Below are positions 43,780-52,417 of a stretch of DNA of 64,000 nucleotides, in pieces. Each line of letters starts with the position of its first letter. Position 1 is the first letter of the stretch. Both the position numbers and the translations under genes were made by a program. The DNA comes from an uncultured Lachnospiraceae bacterium. GTDB lineage: Bacteria > Bacillota > Clostridia > Lachnospirales > Lachnospiraceae. The stretch covers positions 124,001 to 188,000 of the forward strand of contig CAMZDG010000001.1 in assembly GCA_947305245.1 (NCBI GenBank), written 5' to 3'. The notes under the pieces are model-generated. The model ran no database searches. It had not been told where the DNA came from and saw only the letters and a list, made by a program, of their open reading frames with translations.

Positions 43780-45438
43780 TTACAGAGATCCCATCAGCTT
43801 ACCCTTATGAGTATTGAACTCCTGCTCGGTAAGCATTCCAGCCTTCTGGAGATCCATCAGGTTGGTTACGCGCTTCTTGAACTCATCCATGCCGCTGTAA
43901 GGAGCAAAGATGGCGTCGATACATTTCCTCTTCTGTGCCTGATACTCAGCTTCGGTCTCAAGACCCATCTTAGGAAGTGCAACATAAACAGAAATTCTAG
44001 TAATGTAGTTAGGAATGTTGTCAACCTTGGTGAGCAGTGCCTTCTTCTTGGTCTCGAAGTCTGCCTCGCTAAGCCATCCGCCATTCTTCAGAGCGATCAG
44101 GTTCTCACCCATCTCCTGAACATCTGCAGGACCAGTGATATCCTTCATCATAACGGCTTCGATCACAGGATTCTGCTTCTTGCGAAGGTCAGCCTCGGAG
44201 ATGATATGCTCCTGAGCGAGCAGAGGCCACTTGTTCATTCTGTCAACCAGACCGGTCAAGGACTGTCCGGGCTTCACGTCGATCATCGTGAACAGATTCT
44301 TCATCATCTGATCATTCTCAGCCTGGGAAATCATCTGGCAATCTACCAAAACGGGAAGCTTCTTCAGCTTAGCGATGAAGGTCTGAGGCGCATCATCCAA
44401 AGTGATCACAACGTCATTCACCATGATCTGCTTGTACTTATTGTACTCTTCCGTCGTCAGGATGCCGCCGGCTTCCATACATACCAGCTTCTGAATATTC
44501 TTGCGATACTCAGCAGGATTCGTAACGTTAACGTCACAGCACTCCTTGATGATATCGTTGCAGTTATTCTCGAATTCCTTCTCGGAAAGCAGTCCACAGT
44601 CAACCAGAACGATCAGCTTCTGGATCTTCTCATTGAAATCAGTCAGATCGTTATATTCACAAACGATCTCAAACTTCTTGGTGTAGTACTCCTTCTCACC
44701 AAGAACGCCGCAGTCTCTCAGAACGTTCAGCTTGTCAACGCGCTCATTATACTCTTCCACACTCATCTTACCCTTCGTAGCTGCAGGCTGAGCGGGCTGT
44801 ACGGGTTGCGCAGGCTGAGCAGGCTGTACGGGTGCCACATTAGGCTGAACCTGAGGCTGTACGGGCTGTTGCTCTACAACAGGCTGTACCTGAGGCTTCG
44901 GCTGCTGCGCGGGTTTCGGCTGCTGCGCGGGCTTGGGCTGCTGAGCAGGTGCTGCATTCGCATTTCTAAGCTCTGCAACGGACTTCGCCTGGGGCTTCTC
45001 CTCGGGAGCTGCCTCAGCGGGCTTCTCCGTCTGAGCAAGATCACCAACTCTGGAATTATATGCTGCCACCTTAGGAGCTTCATCAACGAAGCCGCCGTCA
45101 GCGCGAAGCTTCTTTAACAACTTAGCTGCAAGATCCATATCCTTCAGCTGAGGGAATACCAGCTGAACCTTCTTGGAACCATACAGGTTGTCAAGACTCG
45201 TATTAATTGCAAGCGCAGGCTCACCGGAATACTCCGTCTCGAAAATGCTGCTGATCTTTCCGATGCTTACCTCGAACTCATCACTGTAACCGTTCTTTCC
45301 TTCCGTGTTACAAATGTAACCCTTACCGGAAATCTTATTGTTCTCCACTTTAAGGAACATGGCGGCATCATTGTTCCTACTTAAGATGCTCCTTAAATTA
45401 CCGCCCGATTTACAAGTGAAAACTTGTGCCCCTTCCAT
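43780..45438 (-). CDS. Protein with eight tandem SHOCT-like repeats, Pro/Gln linker and N-terminal domain
   Basis: About 552 residues, function unknown. Residues 1-115 form a compact domain of beta strands ending in a helix (DMDLAAKLLKKLRADGG), possibly PH-like. Residues 160-222 are a Pro/Gln/Ala linker with QQPKPA repeated. Then eight similar units of about 42 residues start near 227, 268, 310, 354, 397, 439, 478 and 519, each a hydrophobic helix, a CG/GG turn and a LSEKEF-type helix, which resembles the short SHOCT oligomerisation module. There is no signal peptide. AAGGAGG is 9 bases before the ATG at 45438, against the longer frame. It is monocistronic, next to the pilus locus. Confidence 0.8.
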   Translation of the reverse strand: MEGAQVFTCKSGGNLRSILSRNNDAAMFLKVENNKISGKGYICNTEGKNGYSDEFEVSIGKISSIFETEYSGEPALAINTSLDNLYGSKKVQLVFPQLKDMDLAAKLLKKLRADGGFVDEAPKVAAYNSRVGDLAQTEKPAEAAPEEKPQAKSVAELRNANAAPAQQPKPAQQPKPAQQPKPQVQPVVEQQPVQPQVQPNVAPVQPAQPAQPVQPAQPAATKGKMSVEEYNERVDKLNVLRDCGVLGEKEYYTKKFEIVCEYNDLTDFNEKIQKLIVLVDCGLLSEKEFENNCNDIIKECCDVNVTNPAEYRKNIQKLVCMEAGGILTTEEYNKYKQIMVNDVVITLDDAPQTFIAKLKKLPVLVDCQMISQAENDQMMKNLFTMIDVKPGQSLTGLVDRMNKWPLLAQEHIISEADLRKKQNPVIEAVMMKDITGPADVQEMGENLIALKNGGWLSEADFETKKKALLTKVDNIPNYITRISVYVALPKMGLETEAEYQAQKRKCIDAIFAPYSGMDEFKKRVTNLMDLQKAGMLTEQEFNTHKGKLMGSL

Positions 45439-45570
45439 AAAAAGTGACCTCCTTCCAAGTACTTCATATAGTCCACAGAGTCGCAAAATTCGTCACAAAA
45501 TGACAAAAATACCCGCTATCCAACCTGGATGACGGCTATATGAAATCCTATGTCGTGTTTTGATAATACT

Positions 45571-45599
45571 ATAATAACAAGGTGTTGCTGATTTTTCAA
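45571..45599 (-). promoter_or_regulatory. Promoter of the SHOCT-repeat gene
   Basis: On the minus strand TTGAAA (45594-45599) and TATTAT (45571-45576) have a 17-base spacer, giving a leader of about 130 bases. The whole 327-base gap to the next gene holds this promoter, an inverted repeat and a terminator, no gene. Confidence 0.75.
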
Positions 45600-45609
45600 G
45601 GGCTTTTTT

Positions 45610-45630
45610 ACAATTAACAAAACAAATTGT
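45610..45630. promoter_or_regulatory. Inverted repeat just upstream of the SHOCT-gene -35 box
   Basis: ACAATT and AATTGT arms are 9 bases apart, with a third AATTGT copy at 45637-45642. The position, 10 bases beyond the -35 box, would suit an activator site, but the sequence is AT-rich and the binder is unknown. Confidence 0.35.
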
Positions 45631-45695
45631 GTGAATAATTGTCAAATTCATGCAAAATCCACAAAACACGGGAAATTCTTGGATGAAATGAGGAA

Positions 45696-45730
45696 AAAAC
45701 CGCTTTGGAGGGTTAGTCCAAAGCGGTTTT
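45696..45730 (-). terminator. Terminator at the end of the type IV pilus locus
   Basis: A perfect 14-bp stem (45717-45730 with 45696-45709) with a 7-base loop and six T on the minus strand, 36 bases after the stop of the giant secreted protein. Confidence 0.93.
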
Positions 45731-45765
45731 AAAATTTAGATCTTGTTATGAGTATGTCTGATAGA

Positions 45766-48700
45766 TTAGTCGAGCAGGAAGAGCGGCTGGGTCTTAATCT
45801 GGAGGTAAGTTCTGTCTCTGTCGTTCACGTCAGCGAGACGATTGTTGTAGGACTTGAACATGATCAACGACTTACCGGATTCATTCAAATCACTCTTTTT
45901 ATACCTGATATAGTACTCATTACCTACTGTAAGTTCATAGTACTTCACCGTTACATCTTCGGTACCGATTCTCTCTACAACATTGCTTGTGGTACTTAGA
46001 ACAGTGTTATTTCTGGCATCCGTAAGCGACCCATATACCTTAATATCTTCTGTTGGATCGCCTCCAACGCTAGGAAGAAAACTTACATTTGTATAAATAT
46101 TAGGGCATCCGTTGTTATCAATTGCCTTAAATTTAATATAAATGTAATCTCCACTAGAGAATTCAGTACCATCGCTTAGGAGAACTTCAATATCATCAAG
46201 ATTTCCTTCATTATCATAGATGTAATCAACCGGAAGCGAAACAGTGTAAAGCTTATAAGGCGAAGTTTGTGTAAGAGATGCTTCACCACTCGTAACCTGA
46301 ACAGTGGGTAAGTCATACTTAGGTCTGTATGCAGCCACCAACGTATTTACGAACAACTTTTTCTCATCCGTTGAACCCAATGCACTGTGACCCACGCCAG
46401 AGTAGAAAATATTACCCTTACTGAAGATGTAATAGTTATCTGCAGCGTTTCTGGGAACTGCACTATACATCTGCGAATCTCTCGTACTACTACTCCTGTC
46501 TAAGAAATCATTTAAGGTATATGTAACATTACCTTTTCCAAGAGTTGTATTACTTCTTCCAAGTTGCATCACCGCAGGATCAGCCAAGGTGTACCAAACG
46601 GTCAAATCTTCATCTTCCATGTTTAACTGCCACCACTGTCCATGCGTCAAACCAATTCTAAAATTCGTAGGAAGGGTGAAGGGATACTGTGTGATTTGTC
46701 CTTCGTTGGTTCTCTCTACCCAAATTGTAAATGCATTGGGATCTCCACCGTTACCGCTGTACGTACCACCTTTAGCCTTATCTTTACCATCTTCTCCATC
46801 TTTAGGATCTATAACCATGTACTTCCATTGCATGCGGTATTTGTTATTAGAAGATTGACTGGCGACATTGGACTGTATAGCCACATATCTTGCTAAGTTA
46901 TAGAGGCTAAAACCATGAAGACCATCTCCCGTCGCATGGTCATACTCAATATCATTTAAGTCCACATACTTTTCAATCTGCTGTCTCAGTCCGTCACGGA
47001 ACCCAAGCGCCAATGCCTTCTCACCCGAGTCATCCAACCTATTACTAATCTTCATGTAACGGTTCATGCCCATGATTTCACGCATCATGTTATTTCCGGT
47101 ATAACCAAATGCTCTGACCTCATAGGACAACTTATCACCGCTAATATTCGCCCAAGAAAAACTATCTGCTGCCAACTTCGCAGAATTTTGAGATGTGGTA
47201 TCATGTGTAAACAGGAGACTACAACCCTTTTGCGAAAAATAATACAAGTATTCCACGGCTCCATAAGCATTCGACATATCAGTCATTCCGTAAGCATCAT
47301 CAAATCCAAGGATAATCATGTTGAAATCTTCCAGCTTATAATAATTATCTGGATTAGCCGGATGCCTATTCAGTTCTTTCGTCATGTTATAATTTCCATT
47401 ATTTTCGCAGAATGCCAATGGCTTGCTCTCTATCTCATTCTTAACAGCCAAGCTTGGATTATTCAAAGAATAGTCAATCGGCTCGCCCATGTTAAACTGG
47501 AAACCTTCGCTAGTTCCGTTCTCCTTCGTAAATAACTGCATGAACTGTCGCCACGTAATCTTAACAACCTCAATCTCGAAATCATTTACCTGGCTATATA
47601 AATCGCCCATATCACTAGTAATTGTAGCAGAACTATTTTTCCCGTTCAGTTTTTTATTTGCCAAATCTACCGAAGCATCCGGTTTGGTGGCTGTCGTACC
47701 ATTTTCTTGGTTATGGTTATGAGTCGGCATAATCTGTAGTGCTATAATCTTCTTTTTTGCACGGTCATCATTCGCAGGTGCAGTGGGATCTGCTTTTACA
47801 GCAGAGCATCCCTCCAAGGAATATCTTTTATGAGGATTGTCCTTGCGAATTACCTCTATGCGCCATTGAACAAATCCAACCCACTTTTCAGGCATGCCTA
47901 CGCGCAAATTATTTTGCAAACTTGAAAGCGGCAGATATCCTCCCTCACCGCCAATAGAATAACCTACTGTGATCACCTCATTCTTGTCATCATTATCGCC
48001 GCTGTAACTGAAGTGGCTGTCTCTGTTTCGATCTACAAAAACACGATAGAAATAATCCGTAGTGTTAGGTACATTGACACCAAATTTCAAAACAGCATAC
48101 CCATTGGTATCATCAAGATAGGTCGGATAAAGCTCAGGTTGATCCGTAAAAGTAACACGGCCTTTCAATCGGTTCTTTACCATCTTATCAATTTTATCCA
48201 ACATATCTTTTGTATAATAGGAATAAGCCCCATTATTGCTAGGATTATACTGATTAAAGAACTTATTTAGTTCACAAGCGGGATCCTTATCAACGTAAGG
48301 ATATGTAATGCTTGGATCCTTATACTGCGCATATAGATTATCCGAAATAACAATAGGATAATCCGCCATCAGATAGTCAATCAACGCATTCTTCTTCTTA
48401 ACAGTGATGTCATTGCCAGCTTGTCTGGTCTTAGTATTATCGCCACCAATAAAGTCTGAATATGAAGTATCTGAGACTTTCAACCAGTCACCGACATGGA
48501 AATAAACGAGACCATCCATTCTATTATCAACAAAGTTCGTTCGATCATAGGTCAGTTCAGAGCCATAAATATTATAAAGATCTTCTTTAATAGGCTCGTC
48601 CACCCATCGTCCCTGATTCTCATAGTAGCCGCTTTCTCCGCCCCAATAATCATTCGCATTTCGATATCCATCATCAAAGAATCCAGGCGTATCCTTTCTA

Positions 48701-51102
48701 TACCATGCATTCTTACTTTGCCGATCATTTGGCTTCCAAACCCGTTTAGTTCCTGTTACTATTTCGCCGACCTTGTAACCGGACTCATAGCCAACATGTA
48801 CAAGATCATTGTTCGTCCAAAGACCCGTTGCATCATCGCCAATGTAAATAAGATCGTATTCACTATTCAAATCTATGTCTGTAGCGATAAATTCCGTCAT
48901 GGTTCTGTGGTCGACTTTATCCACCCTAGTTTCATAGCCAATACGTTTGGGAATCAGCCTAAGAACATCCTCAAATTCAAATTGATAAGATAGGAGTCCA
49001 TTTTTATATGCAACACTAGGTTCCAAATCCAATGCGGTCACAGAATCAAAATAATAATTCACATATTTATCTACGTCAAGAACATATCTAGCAGCTAAAC
49101 TTGCTGTCGCCTGATTAGCCTTGAAGTCCTTTCTAAGATATGCAAGGTAATCATTATAGTCCTCGTACTTCGTCTCTGCGAACGCCAAGTCGCTTGAGGA
49201 ATACTGCTCTACATAGCCATCTACAAGCGTTTTCCCGCTAGGTGTAACAAAAACATGCCCTTGCACAAAATAGGGATCGTCATCGTGATCTATGTCGCCT
49301 GCATAGTTTTTCCAATAGGGCTCTTTCAAGGCTGTTCTGGTTTTACCAACATATCTCTCTTCGGCGCAATAAAACGACATGCCGGACCAGTATTCCTTTT
49401 CGTCATCAGACATGTAAGAGTTATTGAAACATACAATATCTGAAATGGTTGTAACGCCGCCTTTTTCAACCGTAGGCACTCCTGAAGCATTCAGGTCACT
49501 GTCAATAAAGAACCTTTGAGAAAAACCAGGGTTAGCAGAGGTACATGCAAGCCACAACTTTGCAAGGTTATTCTTATAACCCAACTCGCCCCAGCCGCCA
49601 CTAATAGCCTGATGTGTTTTTAAGTCATACATATAATATGTGATATTGTTTCCGCTTGTTGTAGTATAATTTGAATCCACACACACAGAATCAATAATCA
49701 AAGCAAGATAATCATTCTGCTTTGTAATTCTCTTCAAAATCGTATAGGCAATGTCTCCATCCAGCTCATTAGCTCCACGGAATCCTCTCTTGTCTGCATC
49801 CGTGGAAGCCGTATTGGCATCCTTAGGTGTATTGAAACGATTCAGATATGCACCATTCTTGTTTTGAGACTGATAAAGATCGATCAGTGCAGCTTCATTT
49901 TCATCTCTAACGCCATTGGTCTCGTCATCTTCATTTGCCTTATCGGCAAACGACTTCAGATCACAGTTAAAGTAGACTATATCCGCTTTGTCGATCCAAT
50001 CAGGATTCGCTTTCAACTCGGCCGGGGTAATGGTTTTTACGGTTACGGAATAGTTCTTTGCATTCGCATCAGATATTCCTAAGGTATTCTTTACAAACAA
50101 ATCATTGCTTTGATAATTATATAAGCATCCAGTCAAATCATAATATGGATCATCTGCGCCGCCCTGTCTGACAGTATAAAAACGATTACCAATGTTCGCT
50201 TCAGAATAATTAATTTTCAGCCTTGCGAATGCTGCAGCATTATTCAAATTGGACATAGAAAGAAACAGGCGGTCATTATATACGCCTTCTGCTCTATACT
50301 GATTGAGCAGATAGTTATTAACCGTATGCCATACAAGGGTTGTATTTGCATGTTCAGGATCAGAGGTATCAGCTGCGTTCACTATACTTCTGGTAACAGT
50401 ACCATCTAGCGCAGTTTCTTCTTTCAATACAAAAGTACCCTTACCTTGCTCAACAACCTCATAATACCCAAGAATATCTTTGTTATCATCCTCTCTGTTT
50501 CTATACTTGTCGGTCCACGCATCACCTACAAACCGAAGTTCACTGCTCTTTGGCGCAACACCATCTTTTTCTTCATCAGTCAGATTCGTATTCTGATAAA
50601 AAGTTGATTTTCCTTCTTCCTCATCAGGGAAATAAAAAATGTCACCAGGCGCTAACGTAAACTTTCCAAAACCAAAGAAATCCCCACTTTCATCGGTGAG
50701 GTCTTTGATCGCCATTTCATTTCCGCGAAGCGAATCCATATTGATGGGCTCGCATCCATCCACAAGATAACCTATGGAGGAGTAATCCTTATATGTCACA
50801 ACCTCCAGGATTATAAACGGATTCTCCACGGTTCCTTTGGTTTTGCTTGAGTTTGTAATGATACCATCAAATGCAGCATCTTTTATTACTCTTCTGGTGC
50901 GTGTTATTTTTTTCGCCGTACCATTCATATAATAATCGTTAAGAATATTATACTCATTGGTTGAGTCGCCCTTAGAATCAGATACGACTCTTTTCGCCGC
51001 AGCAAACAGATCCTCTGCAGGTAACATTACGAATACCATGCAAAGAATCAGGAGTACAGATAATACTCTCTTACTCATGCTTCTAAACTGGACTTTTTTC
51101 AT
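45766..51102 (-). CDS. Giant secreted protein at the end of the pilus locus, DUF5057-like
   Basis: A 1778-residue protein with a signal peptide (RVLSVLLILCMVFVMLPAED then Ala-rich site near residue 36). No LPXTG motif, choline-binding or S-layer repeats and no C-terminal anchor are apparent. Several Rossmann-like strands occur: KADIVYFNCD (about 380), YDLIYIGDDATGLW (about 755) and FNMIILGFDDAYGMTDMSNA with SLLFTHDTTSQ (about 1264-1310); the last, with NIFYSGVGHSALG near 1570, recalls the DUF5057 family as I remember it. The C-terminal 170 residues look like beta-sandwich sequence. Being last after four minor pilins, it may be a pilus-tip adhesin or effector. Codon use is AT-rich. Confidence 0.75.
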   Translation of the reverse strand: MKKVQFRSMSKRVLSVLLILCMVFVMLPAEDLFAAAKRVVSDSKGDSTNEYNILNDYYMNGTAKKITRTRRVIKDAAFDGIITNSSKTKGTVENPFIILEVVTYKDYSSIGYLVDGCEPINMDSLRGNEMAIKDLTDESGDFFGFGKFTLAPGDIFYFPDEEEGKSTFYQNTNLTDEEKDGVAPKSSELRFVGDAWTDKYRNREDDNKDILGYYEVVEQGKGTFVLKEETALDGTVTRSIVNAADTSDPEHANTTLVWHTVNNYLLNQYRAEGVYNDRLFLSMSNLNNAAAFARLKINYSEANIGNRFYTVRQGGADDPYYDLTGCLYNYQSNDLFVKNTLGISDANAKNYSVTVKTITPAELKANPDWIDKADIVYFNCDLKSFADKANEDDETNGVRDENEAALIDLYQSQNKNGAYLNRFNTPKDANTASTDADKRGFRGANELDGDIAYTILKRITKQNDYLALIIDSVCVDSNYTTTSGNNITYYMYDLKTHQAISGGWGELGYKNNLAKLWLACTSANPGFSQRFFIDSDLNASGVPTVEKGGVTTISDIVCFNNSYMSDDEKEYWSGMSFYCAEERYVGKTRTALKEPYWKNYAGDIDHDDDPYFVQGHVFVTPSGKTLVDGYVEQYSSSDLAFAETKYEDYNDYLAYLRKDFKANQATASLAARYVLDVDKYVNYYFDSVTALDLEPSVAYKNGLLSYQFEFEDVLRLIPKRIGYETRVDKVDHRTMTEFIATDIDLNSEYDLIYIGDDATGLWTNNDLVHVGYESGYKVGEIVTGTKRVWKPNDRQSKNAWYRKDTPGFFDDGYRNANDYWGGESGYYENQGRWVDEPIKEDLYNIYGSELTYDRTNFVDNRMDGLVYFHVGDWLKVSDTSYSDFIGGDNTKTRQAGNDITVKKKNALIDYLMADYPIVISDNLYAQYKDPSITYPYVDKDPACELNKFFNQYNPSNNGAYSYYTKDMLDKIDKMVKNRLKGRVTFTDQPELYPTYLDDTNGYAVLKFGVNVPNTTDYFYRVFVDRNRDSHFSYSGDNDDKNEVITVGYSIGGEGGYLPLSSLQNNLRVGMPEKWVGFVQWRIEVIRKDNPHKRYSLEGCSAVKADPTAPANDDRAKKKIIALQIMPTHNHNQENGTTATKPDASVDLANKKLNGKNSSATITSDMGDLYSQVNDFEIEVVKITWRQFMQLFTKENGTSEGFQFNMGEPIDYSLNNPSLAVKNEIESKPLAFCENNGNYNMTKELNRHPANPDNYYKLEDFNMIILGFDDAYGMTDMSNAYGAVEYLYYFSQKGCSLLFTHDTTSQNSAKLAADSFSWANISGDKLSYEVRAFGYTGNNMMREIMGMNRYMKISNRLDDSGEKALALGFRDGLRQQIEKYVDLNDIEYDHATGDGLHGFSLYNLARYVAIQSNVASQSSNNKYRMQWKYMVIDPKDGEDGKDKAKGGTYSGNGGDPNAFTIWVERTNEGQITQYPFTLPTNFRIGLTHGQWWQLNMEDEDLTVWYTLADPAVMQLGRSNTTLGKGNVTYTLNDFLDRSSSTRDSQMYSAVPRNAADNYYIFSKGNIFYSGVGHSALGSTDEKKLFVNTLVAAYRPKYDLPTVQVTSGEASLTQTSPYKLYTVSLPVDYIYDNEGNLDDIEVLLSDGTEFSSGDYIYIKFKAIDNNGCPNIYTNVSFLPSVGGDPTEDIKVYGSLTDARNNTVLSTTSNVVERIGTEDVTVKYYELTVGNEYYIRYKKSDLNESGKSLIMFKSYNNRLADVNDRDRTYLQIKTQPLFLLD

Positions 51103-51126
51103 AGAATTCGTTCCTCCTCGTGATCC

Positions 51127-51822
51127 TTAAGGTTCATCCGGTGCATCTGTTGGAGCTGGCGTAGGTGTCGCGGCTTTATATACAGAATTGCGAAGACTAA
51201 ATACATCCGAAACAACATAACTATGTGCTTGAGCGTTTCTGCTTGAATTTCCTTCTTTTAAGCTTAACTTAATTTCAATGGAATTGATATTATTCGGATC
51301 CACGCCGCTCGGAACATACAAGTTAAAAAACTCAACATGCTCACCAATAATATTTTCTTCGCTTGGAGTTGTGCTCGGGTTAAGAACGTCATAACTTGCA
51401 GAATCACCCGCCTGAATCTCCGAAATATACCCCGAAGGATCCGTCGAATCATCAAATACGGCATAGAGCTTTCCGCTCCGCCAGTATATAATCGTTCGTG
51501 TATAGGTAATATTCGTGTCTACAACAGGCGCCGCGGGTGCCCCTTCATCCGGGAACTTAAGTTTAGCCGTAGGAATGCGATACAATACAAGTGCATTCCC
51601 TCCGTCAGCGATTTCAATCTTGTTGCTATCCATTACCCAGTTGCTCAGCTGCTCCATGATAACCTGGGATTCCATTTGCAGATCCAAGCTATACTGCGTT
51701 ATACGATAGCTCCTCTCCGCATTGAAAAGGAATACCATCGCCGCTCCGATCACTATCGTCGACATCGCGATTGCAATCACTAATTCAACTAACGTTAAAC
51801 CCTTATCATTGAGCTTTTTCAC
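51127..51822 (-). CDS. Minor pilin, PilW/GspJ-like
   Basis: A 231-residue prepilin-type protein. The leader MKKLNDKG ends in Gly8 and the mature part starts LTLVELVIAIAMSTIVIGAA with Glu at +5, the prepilin peptidase and assembly signature. The body (about 40-210) lacks recognisable domains, and the tail is Pro/Thr-rich (TPTPAPTDAPDEP). Translation starts at GTG (51822), 8 bases after GGAGGAG. Size and position suggest a GspJ/PilW-type pseudopilin of the tip complex. It precedes the giant secreted protein by 24 bases. Confidence 0.88.
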   Translation of the reverse strand: MKKLNDKGLTLVELVIAIAMSTIVIGAAMVFLFNAERSYRITQYSLDLQMESQVIMEQLSNWVMDSNKIEIADGGNALVLYRIPTAKLKFPDEGAPAAPVVDTNITYTRTIIYWRSGKLYAVFDDSTDPSGYISEIQAGDSASYDVLNPSTTPSEENIIGEHVEFFNLYVPSGVDPNNINSIEIKLSLKEGNSSRNAQAHSYVVSDVFSLRNSVYKAATPTPAPTDAPDEP

Positions 51823-51862
51823 CTTTCGCTCCTCCGTTTCACGTCATTACCATTCCTGTCTA

Positions 51863-52387
51863 CTACTGTATAATGTGCCTTCCCGTCTTGGGATTCAAAA
51901 GAATTACTTCCTCATGAGAACCATCAATTATAATTTTCCGAATGTCCTCCATCGTATCCCCCGAAGAATCTTTTTCACGCATCTTTCCATCTTTCTTAAA
52001 GGATACAACAATTTGAGTGCTTCCGGCAATCTCTACTCTGACTTCAGGATCAGCAGTTCCAACCACTTTATATATTGAAATGTTAGACCCTATTGACGAG
52101 CCGCTGCTCCCCATCGTATCCGGTGTGCCATCAGAGGAGTCCGTGATCTTCATATAATACTGATTTTCATATTTATAAATATGCAGATAATTCTGAGTTT
52201 CTTTACTCATTCCATAAACCTGAGCTTTTCTTAAGCCATCAGAAACATAGTTTGCCGCCTTTTCTGCATTCACAAATTTAATTCTTGAGAGCATCGTCAT
52301 AGACAATGCGCCCAGGATGGAAACTATCGCAATTGTAATCAGTATTTCAATAAGTGTAAATCCTTTTTGGTCTTCATGAATTCTCAT
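51863..52387 (-). CDS. Minor pilin, GspH/FimT-like
   Basis: A 174-residue prepilin. The leader MRIHEDQKG is cut after Gly9 and the mature N-terminus FTLIEILITIAIVSILGALS has Glu at +5. The following AEKAANYVSDGLRKAQVYGMS and the beta-rich C-terminal half (VRVEIAGSTQIVVSFKKDGK) match the GspH/FimT layout. The frame opens seven codons upstream, but GAGGAGG is right before the ATG at 52387. It is flanked by other minor pilin genes, 41 bases from the PilW-like gene. Confidence 0.87.
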   Translation of the reverse strand: MRIHEDQKGFTLIEILITIAIVSILGALSMTMLSRIKFVNAEKAANYVSDGLRKAQVYGMSKETQNYLHIYKYENQYYMKITDSSDGTPDTMGSSGSSIGSNISIYKVVGTADPEVRVEIAGSTQIVVSFKKDGKMREKDSSGDTMEDIRKIIIDGSHEEVILLNPKTGRHIIQ

Positions 52388-52417
52388 AAAAGCCTCCTCA
52401 AATGCCACAGTTCAGCA

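Noticed and set aside
43774..45117. A 447-codon plus-strand frame opposite the SHOCT-repeat gene
   Set aside because: Leu/Ile/His-rich translation with no domain, antisense to a gene with clear repeats, ribosome binding site and terminator. Long antisense frames are common opposite such composition.
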